This document shows positions 54,877-63,068 of a stretch of DNA of 64,000 nt, piece after piece. The position numbers were made by a program, and so were the translations under genes. The notes under the pieces are model-generated. The model ran no database searches. It was given only the letters and a program-made list of their open reading frames with translations, and had not been told where the DNA came from. The stretch comes from Oceanobacillus manasiensis. GTDB lineage: Bacteria > Bacillota > Bacilli > Bacillales > Amphibacillaceae. Location of the stretch: positions 496,001-560,000 of the forward strand of contig NZ_CCDL010000001.1 in NCBI RefSeq assembly GCF_000724085.1. Reading direction: 5' to 3'. The number at the start of each line of letters is the position of its first letter. Position 1 is the first letter of the stretch.

Positions 54877-54923
54877 AAAAAGACAGATAGTCCTCCATTA
54901 AATGAGGGGTCCATCTGTCTTTT
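54877..54923. terminator. Bidirectional intrinsic terminator
   Basis: The stem AAAAGACAGAT / ATCTGTCTTTT with an inner CTCCATT/AATGAGG pair, between the convergent lipoprotein and pbuE genes. Confidence 0.85.
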
Positions 54924-54950
54924 AAGCCTAGGGATTGATAAAAACCTTTT

Positions 54951-56147
54951 TTAATAATTTTTTTCGGGCTTTAATTCGTAGTTATCCTTCCTTAAACGCG
55001 TGCCTTGCGCTTTTGTCCTTAAAGAAACAACCGCACATACTAAGGAAATAATAACAAGCACGCCACCAAACCAAGCTGTACTGGAAACATTTCCGGTTTG
55101 ATTTAACACGAGTCCACCAAATCCTGACCCAAGCGAAATCCCAATTTGTAATGCTGAATTATTAAAGCTTTGCTGAATATCAGATGTTGCAGGATCTGTT
55201 TGAATCAAATAGCTTTGTTGTGGTGGAGCTAGACTCCAGCTTAATGCAGCCCAGATCATCATAACTGGTAGGAATACAATAAGTGAAAAAGTTGTAAATG
55301 GCAGTATAAATAGCACTACAGCAAATGAAATGATCACGGTAATAATGCTTTTTGGAGCTCCAATCGAATCGGAAAGAAATCCTCCAAATGCACCGCCACT
55401 TACTGCTGCAATCCCAAATAATAGATAACAAATGCTGAGCCAACTGGAACCCAAATGAAGTTCTGTTTCTAAAAATGGCGTGAAGTATGCATAAAGCGTA
55501 TAATGCCCTGCTAGCATAAACATGGTTGCGAGATGTGCACTACCTAATTTCACGCTACTCACTGCTTTTAGTTGTTGCGTGAGTGGAATCGCGTTCTCGC
55601 CAGGGAATCGGTCTAAAAAGATGGAGATAAGTACAAAAGAACCTATCGATAACAATGCAATTCCTAGGAAGATAACGCGCCAGCCAAATTGATCGGAAAT
55701 CAAAATTCCCAGTGGCACTCCCATAACAAGCGAAGAACTAATCCCCATGTAAACAAGGCCTAGCGCCTTTGCTCGATGTGCCGGTGAAACCACCTTTGAA
55801 GCGATGGTTAAGGACAGGACTACGATCAGTGCTGTACTCATGGCGGTAATGACCCTTGCAATCATCATAAAGGTAAAATTCGGACTGAAATAAGTCATAA
55901 TATTCCCAATGAAGAAAATAGACAAGGAAATAAGATATAACTTTTTGCGCTCCATTTTGCTCGTTAGGACTAATAATACAGGACCGGAAACAGCATAGAT
56001 AAGTGCGAAAACCGTGATTAATTGTCCAGCGGAGCTTAAGGAGATATTTAAATCGTTCGCTATAGTTGGAAGAATTCCACCAACGACTAATTCAACAAGT
56101 CCAACGGCTACTGTAGATAATGCGAGAATAAAAACTTTTAAATTCAT
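54951..56147 (-). CDS. pbuE: Purine efflux pump PbuE (MFS)
   Basis: A 398-aa major facilitator protein with 12 predicted helices. It opens [20 protein letters not shown] and continues [20 protein letters not shown], very like B. subtilis PbuE. It exports purine bases and nucleosides. An adenine-type purine riboswitch in its leader supports this strongly, because the same riboswitch class controls pbuE in B. subtilis. GGAAGGAAAGAAAG precedes the ATG. Confidence 0.93.
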   Translation of the reverse strand: MNLKVFILALSTVAVGLVELVVGGILPTIANDLNISLSSAGQLITVFALIYAVSGPVLLVLTSKMERKKLYLISLSIFFIGNIMTYFSPNFTFMMIARVITAMSTALIVVLSLTIASKVVSPAHRAKALGLVYMGISSSLVMGVPLGILISDQFGWRVIFLGIALLSIGSFVLISIFLDRFPGENAIPLTQQLKAVSSVKLGSAHLATMFMLAGHYTLYAYFTPFLETELHLGSSWLSICYLLFGIAAVSGGAFGGFLSDSIGAPKSIITVIISFAVVLFILPFTTFSLIVFLPVMMIWAALSWSLAPPQQSYLIQTDPATSDIQQSFNNSALQIGISLGSGFGGLVLNQTGNVSSTAWFGGVLVIISLVCAVVSLRTKAQGTRLRKDNYELKPEKNY

Positions 56148-56171
56148 CTTTCTTTCCTTCCTTTCAAATTA

Positions 56172-56277
56172 AATAAAAAAATCCTGATTACAAAAAATGA
56201 TTCACTCATTTTCTGTAATCAGGATTTTAAGGTTCCTGGTAGAGACCCTCAAGCCATATTCCTGAGGTTATACAGGT
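56172..56277 (-). promoter_or_regulatory. Adenine (purine) riboswitch with terminator
   Basis: On the minus strand: P1 CTGTA / TACAG (56271-56275 with 56213-56217), core ATAACCTCAGGAATATGGCT, GAGGGTCTCTACCAGGAACC and CTGATTAC. The pyrimidine that selects the purine is T (U), as in adenine riboswitches. A terminator stem (AATCCTGATTACA / TGTAATCAGGATT, then TTTTT, 56174-56226) overlaps the 3' half of the aptamer. Ligand binding should therefore switch pbuE on. Confidence 0.93.
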
Positions 56278-56473
56278 TATTTAAATTTAATGTAATCAAG
56301 CACTTTGAATAGTTTACTAGCTTTCATCTAGTTTATCAAGTAGTAATTTTTAGCTGTGTTACACAAATAGTTAAATCCCCCCTGAGTATAAAGGGGGGAT
56401 GATTGACAGAACCGTATTAGCTGTAACGAAGTGGATAAATATTCTAAGTCATTCCTCTACAAAGGATTCTCCT

Positions 56474-57010
56474 TCAAACATCCTCACACTCATCAGAAGT
56501 AATAAAATAGCGGATGAGCGTCTCTTGTTCGAAGGTTTTTCCTGTGGAGTCCTTGTATTCAATCTTAACTGCATCAGTGGAACCCGTTTCAGATGAAGTA
56601 GACGTTAAGGCGAATACAAGATTCCGCATCTCATTCGGCTGAACTTTCGCACCTATCGCTTCTACTCGATTATCCCAATTTTTCGGCAGTGGGAAATCTG
56701 TGGAGTCTGTTGGTGGCCACTCACCAAACCCAAGAAGTGCTTCATCAGAGTTGAGCTTCACTAGCACCGACTCTTTTAATTCCAAGCCGTCAGCGTTAAC
56801 GAGAGAAATATCAGTAATGGTAATTTCCTCATCTCCCTCATGTATGAGAAATGTATCTCCAAACATTCTGCTCGCTCCATTCTCACCAGGTACACAGTCC
56901 ATCCCGGTTGTTTCACCAAGGTTCAAACTGCTTCCCACTGCATTAGTGTCGGAACAACCAGTGAAGAATAAAAGGAAGGTAAGTGAAAAGAGAGATATTA
57001 CTCGTGTCAT
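56474..57010 (-). CDS. Small lipoprotein of unknown function
   Basis: A 178-aa lipoprotein. The signal is MTRVISLFSLTFLLFFTGC, lipobox FTGC. The mature part is beta-rich (FLIHEGDEEITITDISLVNA) with two further cysteines (MDCVPG, DECEDV) that could form a disulfide. AAAGGAGG precedes the ATG. Alone, with no family recognised. Confidence 0.72.
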   Translation of the reverse strand: MTRVISLFSLTFLLFFTGCSDTNAVGSSLNLGETTGMDCVPGENGASRMFGDTFLIHEGDEEITITDISLVNADGLELKESVLVKLNSDEALLGFGEWPPTDSTDFPLPKNWDNRVEAIGAKVQPNEMRNLVFALTSTSSETGSTDAVKIEYKDSTGKTFEQETLIRYFITSDECEDV

Positions 57011-57136
57011 AAGGACAACCTCCTTTAAATTTTTTTAATATATATATGGGACTGCACTTAGACCATTATTTAGATAGAAGAGAATAAATTACTGTTCAGC
57101 TGACATACTAGATAAAAATTATGTATGGAGGTCTTT

Positions 57137-57607
57137 ATGGAAATTGCTGTTTTCTTTTTTCTATCCTGGCTAGCAATATCATTGTTCACGGCTATAAATA
57201 AAGATCTAAGTATTGTTACAAACACTTTTATTTTTCTAATCATACTTATTGTGAGTATTAATTTTTCATGGATTATTAACGATGAATTGAATTTAATTAC
57301 GTTAAGAGAAGAATGGACGCCGTACACAGCATACTTGTTGAATCGCAGTATACTTATACCTATTCTTGTCTTGTTACAGGTAAACCTTTTTATAAAAACT
57401 CATTCATATATTAAGAAAGGAATTATCCTGGTTTCTTCCATAATAATTTTGCTCATGATTAGTTTTATTTCAACCCAATTAAACATAATAGAATTCAAAG
57501 AATGGAGCCTTTGGTTAGAAGCAATTTATCTCATTTGCTTAAATCTTATTGGTCTTATTTCATACACCTTATTTAATAAAATCAAGGGGGTTCAAGAAAG
57601 TAAATGA
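57137..57607 (+). CDS. Four- to five-helix membrane protein, unknown
   Basis: A 156-aa hydrophobic protein (helices around EIAVFFFLSWLAISLF, NTFIFLIILIVSINFSWII, ILIPILVLLQVNLF, IILVSSIIILLMISFI). ATGGAGG lies 7 nt before the ATG at 57137. The next gene starts inside its stop codon (ATGA), so the two are translationally coupled. Confidence 0.65.
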   Translation: MEIAVFFFLSWLAISLFTAINKDLSIVTNTFIFLIILIVSINFSWIINDELNLITLREEWTPYTAYLLNRSILIPILVLLQVNLFIKTHSYIKKGIILVSSIIILLMISFISTQLNIIEFKEWSLWLEAIYLICLNLIGLISYTLFNKIKGVQESK

Positions 57608-58101
57608 TGTTATGGGAGTCTTTTGATAAAAATGAAATATATACATTAATTTTACTGCTTGGGGGTTATGCTGCAGTCTTTATTTCCCCTAAAAAGTTGC
57701 CTCTTCCTATTACTGTTTTGTTTTTAACATGGGGTTTAGCTACTGCAATGTTAGTCGATTTTACTATCGGTGGAGGGATGATGGACTTTTATAAAATTAA
57801 TGATGCTAATGGCTATGAGTTTGCAGATTTTTTAACCTATCTTCAGTTTCCGATTTTTAGTTACTTCTTTATTTATTTTTATGAAGTGCTAAATATCAAT
57901 AAAAAACGTTTTATTTTTTATGTTATAGGATGGGTTATAATCAGCTTATCCATGGAAAAATTATCAGTATTTATGGGAGTAATTCATTATCAACATGGAT
58001 ATAATATGTACTTTTCATTGCTTGTAATTTTATCTGTTCAAACAACTCTAGCTTTGTATTATGAATTAATTAAGAAAAAAATGATAAACAGAATGCCATA
58101 G
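57604..58101 (+). CDS. Five-helix membrane protein, unknown (coupled to the preceding gene)
   Basis: A 165-aa integral membrane protein with the distinctive loop VDFTIGGGMMDFYKINDANG between helices two and three. AAGGGGGTT precedes the ATG, which overlaps the upstream stop. The two genes probably form a two-component membrane complex. Families unknown. Confidence 0.65.
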   Translation: MMLWESFDKNEIYTLILLLGGYAAVFISPKKLPLPITVLFLTWGLATAMLVDFTIGGGMMDFYKINDANGYEFADFLTYLQFPIFSYFFIYFYEVLNINKKRFIFYVIGWVIISLSMEKLSVFMGVIHYQHGYNMYFSLLVILSVQTTLALYYELIKKKMINRMP

Positions 58102-58131
58102 AAACGATAGTTGATGGTTTCTATGGCATTT
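58093..58131 (+). terminator. Terminator overlapping the stop codon of the membrane pair
   Basis: The 13-bp perfect stem ATGCCATAGAAAC / GTTTCTATGGCAT. The TAG stop lies inside the left arm. A short T-tail follows. Confidence 0.75.
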
Positions 58132-58163
58132 GATGTATATTATTAAGCTCGGCACGCAAAGGA

Positions 58164-59198
58164 CTAGTCGAGCTGCTGTTCAATAAATTCAAGTATTTTC
58201 TTCTGTTCTTGCTCCGTACTTGAATACTGTTGTTCCAACGATTCCAAGTATTCTCCAGCCTTTTTCAGCTCTACAACACCTTTTTTCATATAGGATTTGT
58301 AGTGGTCATTTACTTTGTTAATTTTATCTGCATATTTTTCATCTGTACCAGGAGTGACAGCTCCTTCGTATAAATCAATGACTTCATCTTTTTCCCTTGT
58401 TGGAAAAAATTCATGCGGGTCCGTGCTATCAAAGAGGCAGAAATTTAAACCGGGTACAACTACCATATCAATACTATTTGGATCGAAACTACAATGATAA
58501 ACTTCCGTATCATAACCGTGTTGGATACAAGCACTTGCTACTTTTTTCATGAATGTTGACTTGCCTGTTCCGGCACGCCCTTTCACATAAAAAACATGGG
58601 AGAGCTTTTCCGTAATATGGGGGATGACATTGACAGGTCCATCCACGGTTGTCGTACCAAAGAGGCGGTGATATTCATGGGCATCGCGGGTCTTCTTTGG
58701 TTGCCCTTGTAATCTTTCTTGAATAAATTTACCTGTCATTTCATTCGCCTTTTCAAAATGCATCTCTTTAATATAGATCTCTTCCAGATCATCATGAATG
58801 CGCAATCCTGTTTCAAAATCCTTATATGCTTTTTCGGTGTGATGCTTGAATTTTTCTTGTAGCACAATGTTATTTACTAATTTTTCTGATGTAAAGGCAC
58901 TTAAATCGAGTTCGATTACGCTCTCCATACCATGGGGGATGGCGGAATCATTTAAAAACGCGATACCTTTTTCGCGAATAATAACCCCATCCAAGTAACC
59001 CTCACCTAACGGACTTTTTAACACTTCCACTGCATTAGTAGTTTCATATTTTTGTATTAAATGCTTTAAAATCTGTGATTTTACCTTTTGGGAAGCATGT
59101 TTCAGACTAATGATCTGCTGCAAGCCTTCTATATTGGAGGATAGTAAGTTAAAAAATCCCTCTGCTGTATTTGCCGTGACATAATAATAATTTTTCAA
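58164..59198 (-). CDS. P-loop ATPase, PRK06851-like
   Basis: A 344-aa cytosolic protein with Walker A KGRAGTGKSTFM (about residue 205), a preceding DGPVNVIPHITEKL and a C-terminal coiled-coil-like tail. It resembles the PRK06851 family of Bacillus proteins that begin YYYVTANTAEGFFNLL. No role is established that I know. The start is a TTG at 59198 with AAAGGAAGTG 5 nt upstream; the in-frame TTG at 59219 has no site. Confidence 0.78.
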   Translation of the reverse strand: MKNYYYVTANTAEGFFNLLSSNIEGLQQIISLKHASQKVKSQILKHLIQKYETTNAVEVLKSPLGEGYLDGVIIREKGIAFLNDSAIPHGMESVIELDLSAFTSEKLVNNIVLQEKFKHHTEKAYKDFETGLRIHDDLEEIYIKEMHFEKANEMTGKFIQERLQGQPKKTRDAHEYHRLFGTTTVDGPVNVIPHITEKLSHVFYVKGRAGTGKSTFMKKVASACIQHGYDTEVYHCSFDPNSIDMVVVPGLNFCLFDSTDPHEFFPTREKDEVIDLYEGAVTPGTDEKYADKINKVNDHYKSYMKKGVVELKKAGEYLESLEQQYSSTEQEQKKILEFIEQQLD

Positions 59199-59448
59199 GG
59201 AGTCACTTCCTTTAATCAAATTTTGTTATTTTGCCTTTCACCAAGGTGGACGATTAATGTATCTTTTCACTTTATACAGTTTATGACAGACCTTTGTTAT
59301 GGGTGAATGTAACGGTTGCCGTCACTAGTCTTCTAAAACGTGTACGTCTAGTGTTCATTAATAGCTGGTTTCTTTCAAACATTTTTTGCTTAAAAGACTA
59401 AAACGTGTATAATGATTTCTAGTAATAGAAAGAAATGGGGTAGGTCAA

Positions 59449-59820
59449 ATGGTCCAGTCTCTTAATACAAAAGTAGATTTAGTTATTAATGCAACCTCAC
59501 ATATAAGAATGACCGATTATGGCAAAATTATGATTGGCGACAAAGGGTTTGAATTCTACAATACTCGTGATGCCCGAAAGTTTATTCAAATTCCGTGGAA
59601 AGAAGTGGATTCCGTGATTGCTTCTGTCATGTTTAAAGGAAAGTGGATTCCGCGTTATGCAATTAAAACAAAGAGTGATGGGACATATACATTTTCTTCT
59701 AAGGATCCAAAGAAAGTATTGCGATCCATTCGTGAGTACGTTGACCCGGATCGGATGGTTCAATCATTAGGCTTCTTTGATGTCATTAAGCGGGGTTTTA
59801 AAGGTAGATTTAATAAGTAG
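59449..59820 (+). CDS. manO: DUF956 family protein (ManO-like)
   Basis: A 123-aa protein of the DUF956 family (VDLVINATSHIRMTDYGKIM, IQIPWKEVDSVIASVMF). In lactic acid bacteria and others it is encoded with mannose-class PTS genes and modulates them. Here it precedes the manXYZ genes by about 420 bp, consistent with that role. The ribosome site is GGGGTAGG. Confidence 0.88.
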   Translation: MVQSLNTKVDLVINATSHIRMTDYGKIMIGDKGFEFYNTRDARKFIQIPWKEVDSVIASVMFKGKWIPRYAIKTKSDGTYTFSSKDPKKVLRSIREYVDPDRMVQSLGFFDVIKRGFKGRFNK

Positions 59821-59979
59821 CTTTTTGCAGAGGTTCTTAAACGTAATTAAAAAGGTTCATAGTGAAAAGGTACTGAGCAAAAATAATTAGCTTATTCTTG
59901 AAACGAGTAAAATGTAGTGTTATAATACTTTTGGATAAACTCATTAAGCATTCTAAATGCTTAATTATTTTAAGTGTGA

Positions 59980-59993
59980 TTGAAGCGTTTGCA
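59980..59993 (+). promoter_or_regulatory. Candidate cre (CcpA) site 1
   Basis: TTGAAGCGTTTGCA matches the cre consensus (TGWAARCGYTWNCW) at 12 of 14 positions by my alignment. It shares AAGCGTTTGCA with site 2. Confidence 0.55.
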
Positions 59994-60150
59994 TAAAGTG
60001 AATAGATTGTACTTATTTTTTACGTGTTACTGATTCGATCAGGCATGAGTGGGAAGTATAGATTAAAACGAAGTAAAAGGGGACCTACTACACCTCTGCC
60101 TTGTTTTAGTCTGCTTTTTACTCGTGTCTTTTTTATTCTTTTTTTGTGTT

Positions 60151-60164
60151 TGCAAACGCTTTAG
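60151..60164 (-). promoter_or_regulatory. Candidate cre (CcpA) site 2
   Basis: The reverse complement reads CTAAAGCGTTTGCA. The shared 11-mer AAGCGTTTGCA is the same as in site 1 but inverted, 79 nt before manX. Confidence 0.55.
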
Positions 60165-60242
60165 AGGGAATGGGGAGATAGTGGTTAACGAGTTATCCAT
60201 AATTTAAGTGTAAAAAAACGAATACTAATAGGAGGTAAAAAG

Positions 60243-61208
60243 ATGGTAGGAATTATCATTGCTACGCATGGCGAATTCGCAGATGGTATCTTGCAATCTG
60301 GAGCGATGATCTTTGGAGAGCAAGAAAATGTGACAGCTATTACATTGATGCCGAACGAAGGACCTGTTGATGTAAAAACAAAAATGGAAAAGGCAATCTC
60401 CTCTTTCGACAATCAAGATGAAGTATTATTCTTAGTCGATCTTTGGGGCGGTACTCCTTTCAATCAGGCAAGCAGCTTGATGGAAGGTAAAGATAAATGG
60501 GCAATTGTTGCTGGTTTGAATTTAGCCATGCTGATAGAAGCATATGCTTCGCGCATGTCTATGGACACAGCACATGAAATTGCGACACATATCCTAGGTA
60601 CAGCGAAAGAAGCCGTTAAAGTAAAACCGGAAGAATTAGAACCAGCGGACACTGCGAAGGCTGATGCCGGACCAGCAAGTACAGGTGCACCTGGTACATT
60701 TGACTATGTGCTAGCTCGTATTGACACGCGTTTGTTGCATGGACAAGTAGCGACAGCCTGGACAAGGAATACACAGCCTACGCGTATTATTGTTGTATCA
60801 GATGTGGTAGCAGAAGATGAGCTTCGTAAAAAATTGATCCAGCAGGCTGCTCCCTCAGGTGTTAAGGCACATGTCGTGCCGATTCAAAAAATGATCGAGC
60901 TTGCCAAGGATGATCAGCATTTTGGTGGTCAGCGCGCGTTACTGCTTTTCGAAAACCCGCAGGATGTGCTTAGAGCTGTAGAAGGTGGCGTTCCATTAGA
61001 AACCATTAACGTTGGTTCGATGTCACACTCTCCTGGTAAAGTCCAGCCGAATAAGGTGTTGGCTTTTGATCAAAACGATATCGATACGTTTCGCAAGTTA
61101 AAAGAGTTTGGTGTGGACTTCGATGTACGTAAAGTTCCAGCTGATCAATATGGCAACATGGATGACATTCTAAAAAGAGCACAAGCTGAGTTAGATAAAC
61201 AGAAATAA
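60243..61208 (+). CDS. manX: PTS mannose-class transporter subunit IIAB
   Basis: A 321-aa cytosolic fusion. EIIA (residues 1-135) has the phospho-His9 in IIATHGEFADG. EIIB (from about residue 155) has the phospho-His in RIDTRLLHGQVATAW. A Pro/Ala-rich linker joins them. It passes phosphate from HPr to the sugar entering through IIC/IID. It is the first of three tightly spaced genes with a strong AGGAGG site. Confidence 0.95.
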   Translation: MVGIIIATHGEFADGILQSGAMIFGEQENVTAITLMPNEGPVDVKTKMEKAISSFDNQDEVLFLVDLWGGTPFNQASSLMEGKDKWAIVAGLNLAMLIEAYASRMSMDTAHEIATHILGTAKEAVKVKPEELEPADTAKADAGPASTGAPGTFDYVLARIDTRLLHGQVATAWTRNTQPTRIIVVSDVVAEDELRKKLIQQAAPSGVKAHVVPIQKMIELAKDDQHFGGQRALLLFENPQDVLRAVEGGVPLETINVGSMSHSPGKVQPNKVLAFDQNDIDTFRKLKEFGVDFDVRKVPADQYGNMDDILKRAQAELDKQK

Positions 61209-61234
61209 TTATTAGGTGAAAAGGAGGATATATC

Positions 61235-62044
61235 ATGGATTTGACTATTATTCAGATAATACTAGTTATTATCGTAGCATTCTTAGCTGGTGTCGAAGGG
61301 ATATTGGATGAATTCCACTTCCATCAGCCAATTATTGCTTGTACGTTAATTGGTTTAGTTACAGGAGAAATAATACCATGTCTCGTTTTAGGTGGTACGC
61401 TTCAATTGATTGCTTTAGGGTGGGCTAACATCGGAGCTGCTGTAGCACCTGATGCCGCGTTGGCATCCGTAGCATCTGCCATTATTTTAGTTTTGGGTGG
61501 TCAAGGCGAAGCAGGTGTATCTTCAGCAATCGCGATTGCTGTTCCACTTGCAGTAGCAGGTTTATTATTAACAATTATTGTTCGAACGATTGCAACAGCA
61601 TTTGTACATTTCATGGATGCCGCAGCGAGGGAAGGTAATTTCCGAAAGGTTGAGATGTGGCATATTATCGCGATCATTATGCAAGGTTTGCGTATTGCTA
61701 TTCCTGCTGCATTAATTGTAGCAATTGGCGCAGGTCCTGTTAGAGAATTACTTGAATCGATGCCGGCTTGGTTGACAGACGGCATAGCAGTCGGTGGTGG
61801 AATGGTAGTAGCGGTTGGTTTTGCGATGGTTATTAACATGATGGCTACAAAAGAAGTATGGCCATTCTTGGCAATTGGTTTCGTAATAGCAACCATTCCA
61901 TCTCTTACCCTTTTAGGTTTAGGTGGTATCGGTGTAGCACTTGCACTTATTTATATTGCATTATCAAAACAAGGTGGCTCTGGTAATGGCGGAGGCGGCG
62001 GCAATACTGGTGATCCGTTAGGCGACATTATTGATAACTACTAA
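61235..62044 (+). CDS. manY: PTS mannose-class transporter subunit IIC
   Basis: A 269-aa membrane protein with many helices. The family start is EGILDEFHFHQPIIACTLIG, then GGTLQLIALGWANIGAAVAP. The C-terminus ends in a Gly-rich tail (GGSGNGGGGGNTGD). With IID it forms the sugar channel. AAGGAGG precedes the ATG, 26 nt after manX. Confidence 0.95.
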   Translation: MDLTIIQIILVIIVAFLAGVEGILDEFHFHQPIIACTLIGLVTGEIIPCLVLGGTLQLIALGWANIGAAVAPDAALASVASAIILVLGGQGEAGVSSAIAIAVPLAVAGLLLTIIVRTIATAFVHFMDAAAREGNFRKVEMWHIIAIIMQGLRIAIPAALIVAIGAGPVRELLESMPAWLTDGIAVGGGMVVAVGFAMVINMMATKEVWPFLAIGFVIATIPSLTLLGLGGIGVALALIYIALSKQGGSGNGGGGGNTGDPLGDIIDNY

Positions 62045-62062
62045 AAGGAGGAGGCTTAAAAA

Positions 62063-62974
62063 ATGGAAAAAGGATTGAAATTATCAAAAAGAGATCGTAT
62101 AGCTATTTGGTTCCGTTCCATGTTCATACAAGGTTCTTGGAACTATGAACGGATGCAAAACGGTGGTTGGGCATTCTCCATGATCCCGGCCATCAAACGA
62201 TTATATAAAACAAAAGAAGATCGTTCTGCTGCATTGCAGCGTCATTTAGAGTTTTTTAATACACACCCGTATGTAGCTTCGCCAATTATTGGTGTAACGC
62301 TTGCGCTTGAAGAAGAACGGGCAAATGGTGCCCCGGTTGACGACAAGGCTATTCAAGGGGTTAAAGTCGGTATGATGGGTCCATTAGCTGGTATTGGCGA
62401 TCCATTATTCTGGTTCACGGTAAAACCGATCCTTGGTGCATTAGCTGCCTCGCTTGCAATGAGCGGTAATATACTTGGTCCAATTCTTTACTTCGTCTTA
62501 TGGAATCTGATTCGTATGGGCTTCATGTGGTATTCACAAGAGCTTGGTTACAAAGCCGGTTCTAAGATCACGGATGACTTATCTGGCGGAATACTTCAAG
62601 ATATCACCAAGGGTGCCTCGATACTCGGTATGTTCATCCTCGGTGCCTTGGTTAATAGGTGGGTAGCTGTATCGTTCACCCCAACCGTCTCGGAAATCCA
62701 ACTCGATGACGGTGCTTATATTGATTGGGAGAACCTACCATCCGGAGCAGAGGGAATTAAAACGGCACTCGAACAACAGGCCGCTGGGCGATCATTAAGT
62801 GAATATCAAGTTACAACATTACAAGACAACTTAGATAGCTTAATTCCTGGTTTAGCTGGCTTGGCGTTAACCCTTATTTGTATGTGGTTGCTTAGAAAGA
62901 AAGTTTCTCCAATTATTATGATCCTTGGATTATTCGTTCTAGGTATTGTCTTCCACGTAATTGGCTTAATGTAA
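62063..62974 (+). CDS. manZ: PTS mannose-class transporter subunit IID
   Basis: A 303-aa protein with the EIID signature: QGSWNYERMQNGGWAFSMIP, FFNTHPYVASPIIGVTLALE and MMGPLAGIGDPLFW. C-terminal helices anchor it in the membrane next to IIC. It is the last gene of the operon. AAAAGGAGGAGG precedes the ATG, 18 nt after manY. A terminator follows at 62998. Confidence 0.95.
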   Translation: MEKGLKLSKRDRIAIWFRSMFIQGSWNYERMQNGGWAFSMIPAIKRLYKTKEDRSAALQRHLEFFNTHPYVASPIIGVTLALEEERANGAPVDDKAIQGVKVGMMGPLAGIGDPLFWFTVKPILGALAASLAMSGNILGPILYFVLWNLIRMGFMWYSQELGYKAGSKITDDLSGGILQDITKGASILGMFILGALVNRWVAVSFTPTVSEIQLDDGAYIDWENLPSGAEGIKTALEQQAAGRSLSEYQVTTLQDNLDSLIPGLAGLALTLICMWLLRKKVSPIIMILGLFVLGIVFHVIGLM

Positions 62975-62997
62975 TGCTAAACTTTATTTAAATAGTG

Positions 62998-63043
62998 AAG
63001 TACCTCCTAGGATGACATCTGTTCATCAAAGGAGGTACTTTTA
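62998..63043 (+). terminator. Intrinsic terminator of the mannose PTS operon
   Basis: The stem AAGTACCTCC / GGAGGTACTT followed by TTA. The loop is long (about 23 nt). Confidence 0.75.
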
Positions 63044-63068
63044 CATAATGTTATAAAAGGAGATTACT

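Larger units (their letters stand above)
59821..60242. other. Regulatory region upstream of the mannose PTS operon
   Basis: 422 bp without a gene. It holds a hairpin ATTAAGCATT-CTA-AATGCTTAAT (59943-59965) that may end manO transcription, and two cre-like sites in opposite orientation. No sigma-54 (-24/-12) motif was seen. Confidence 0.5.
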
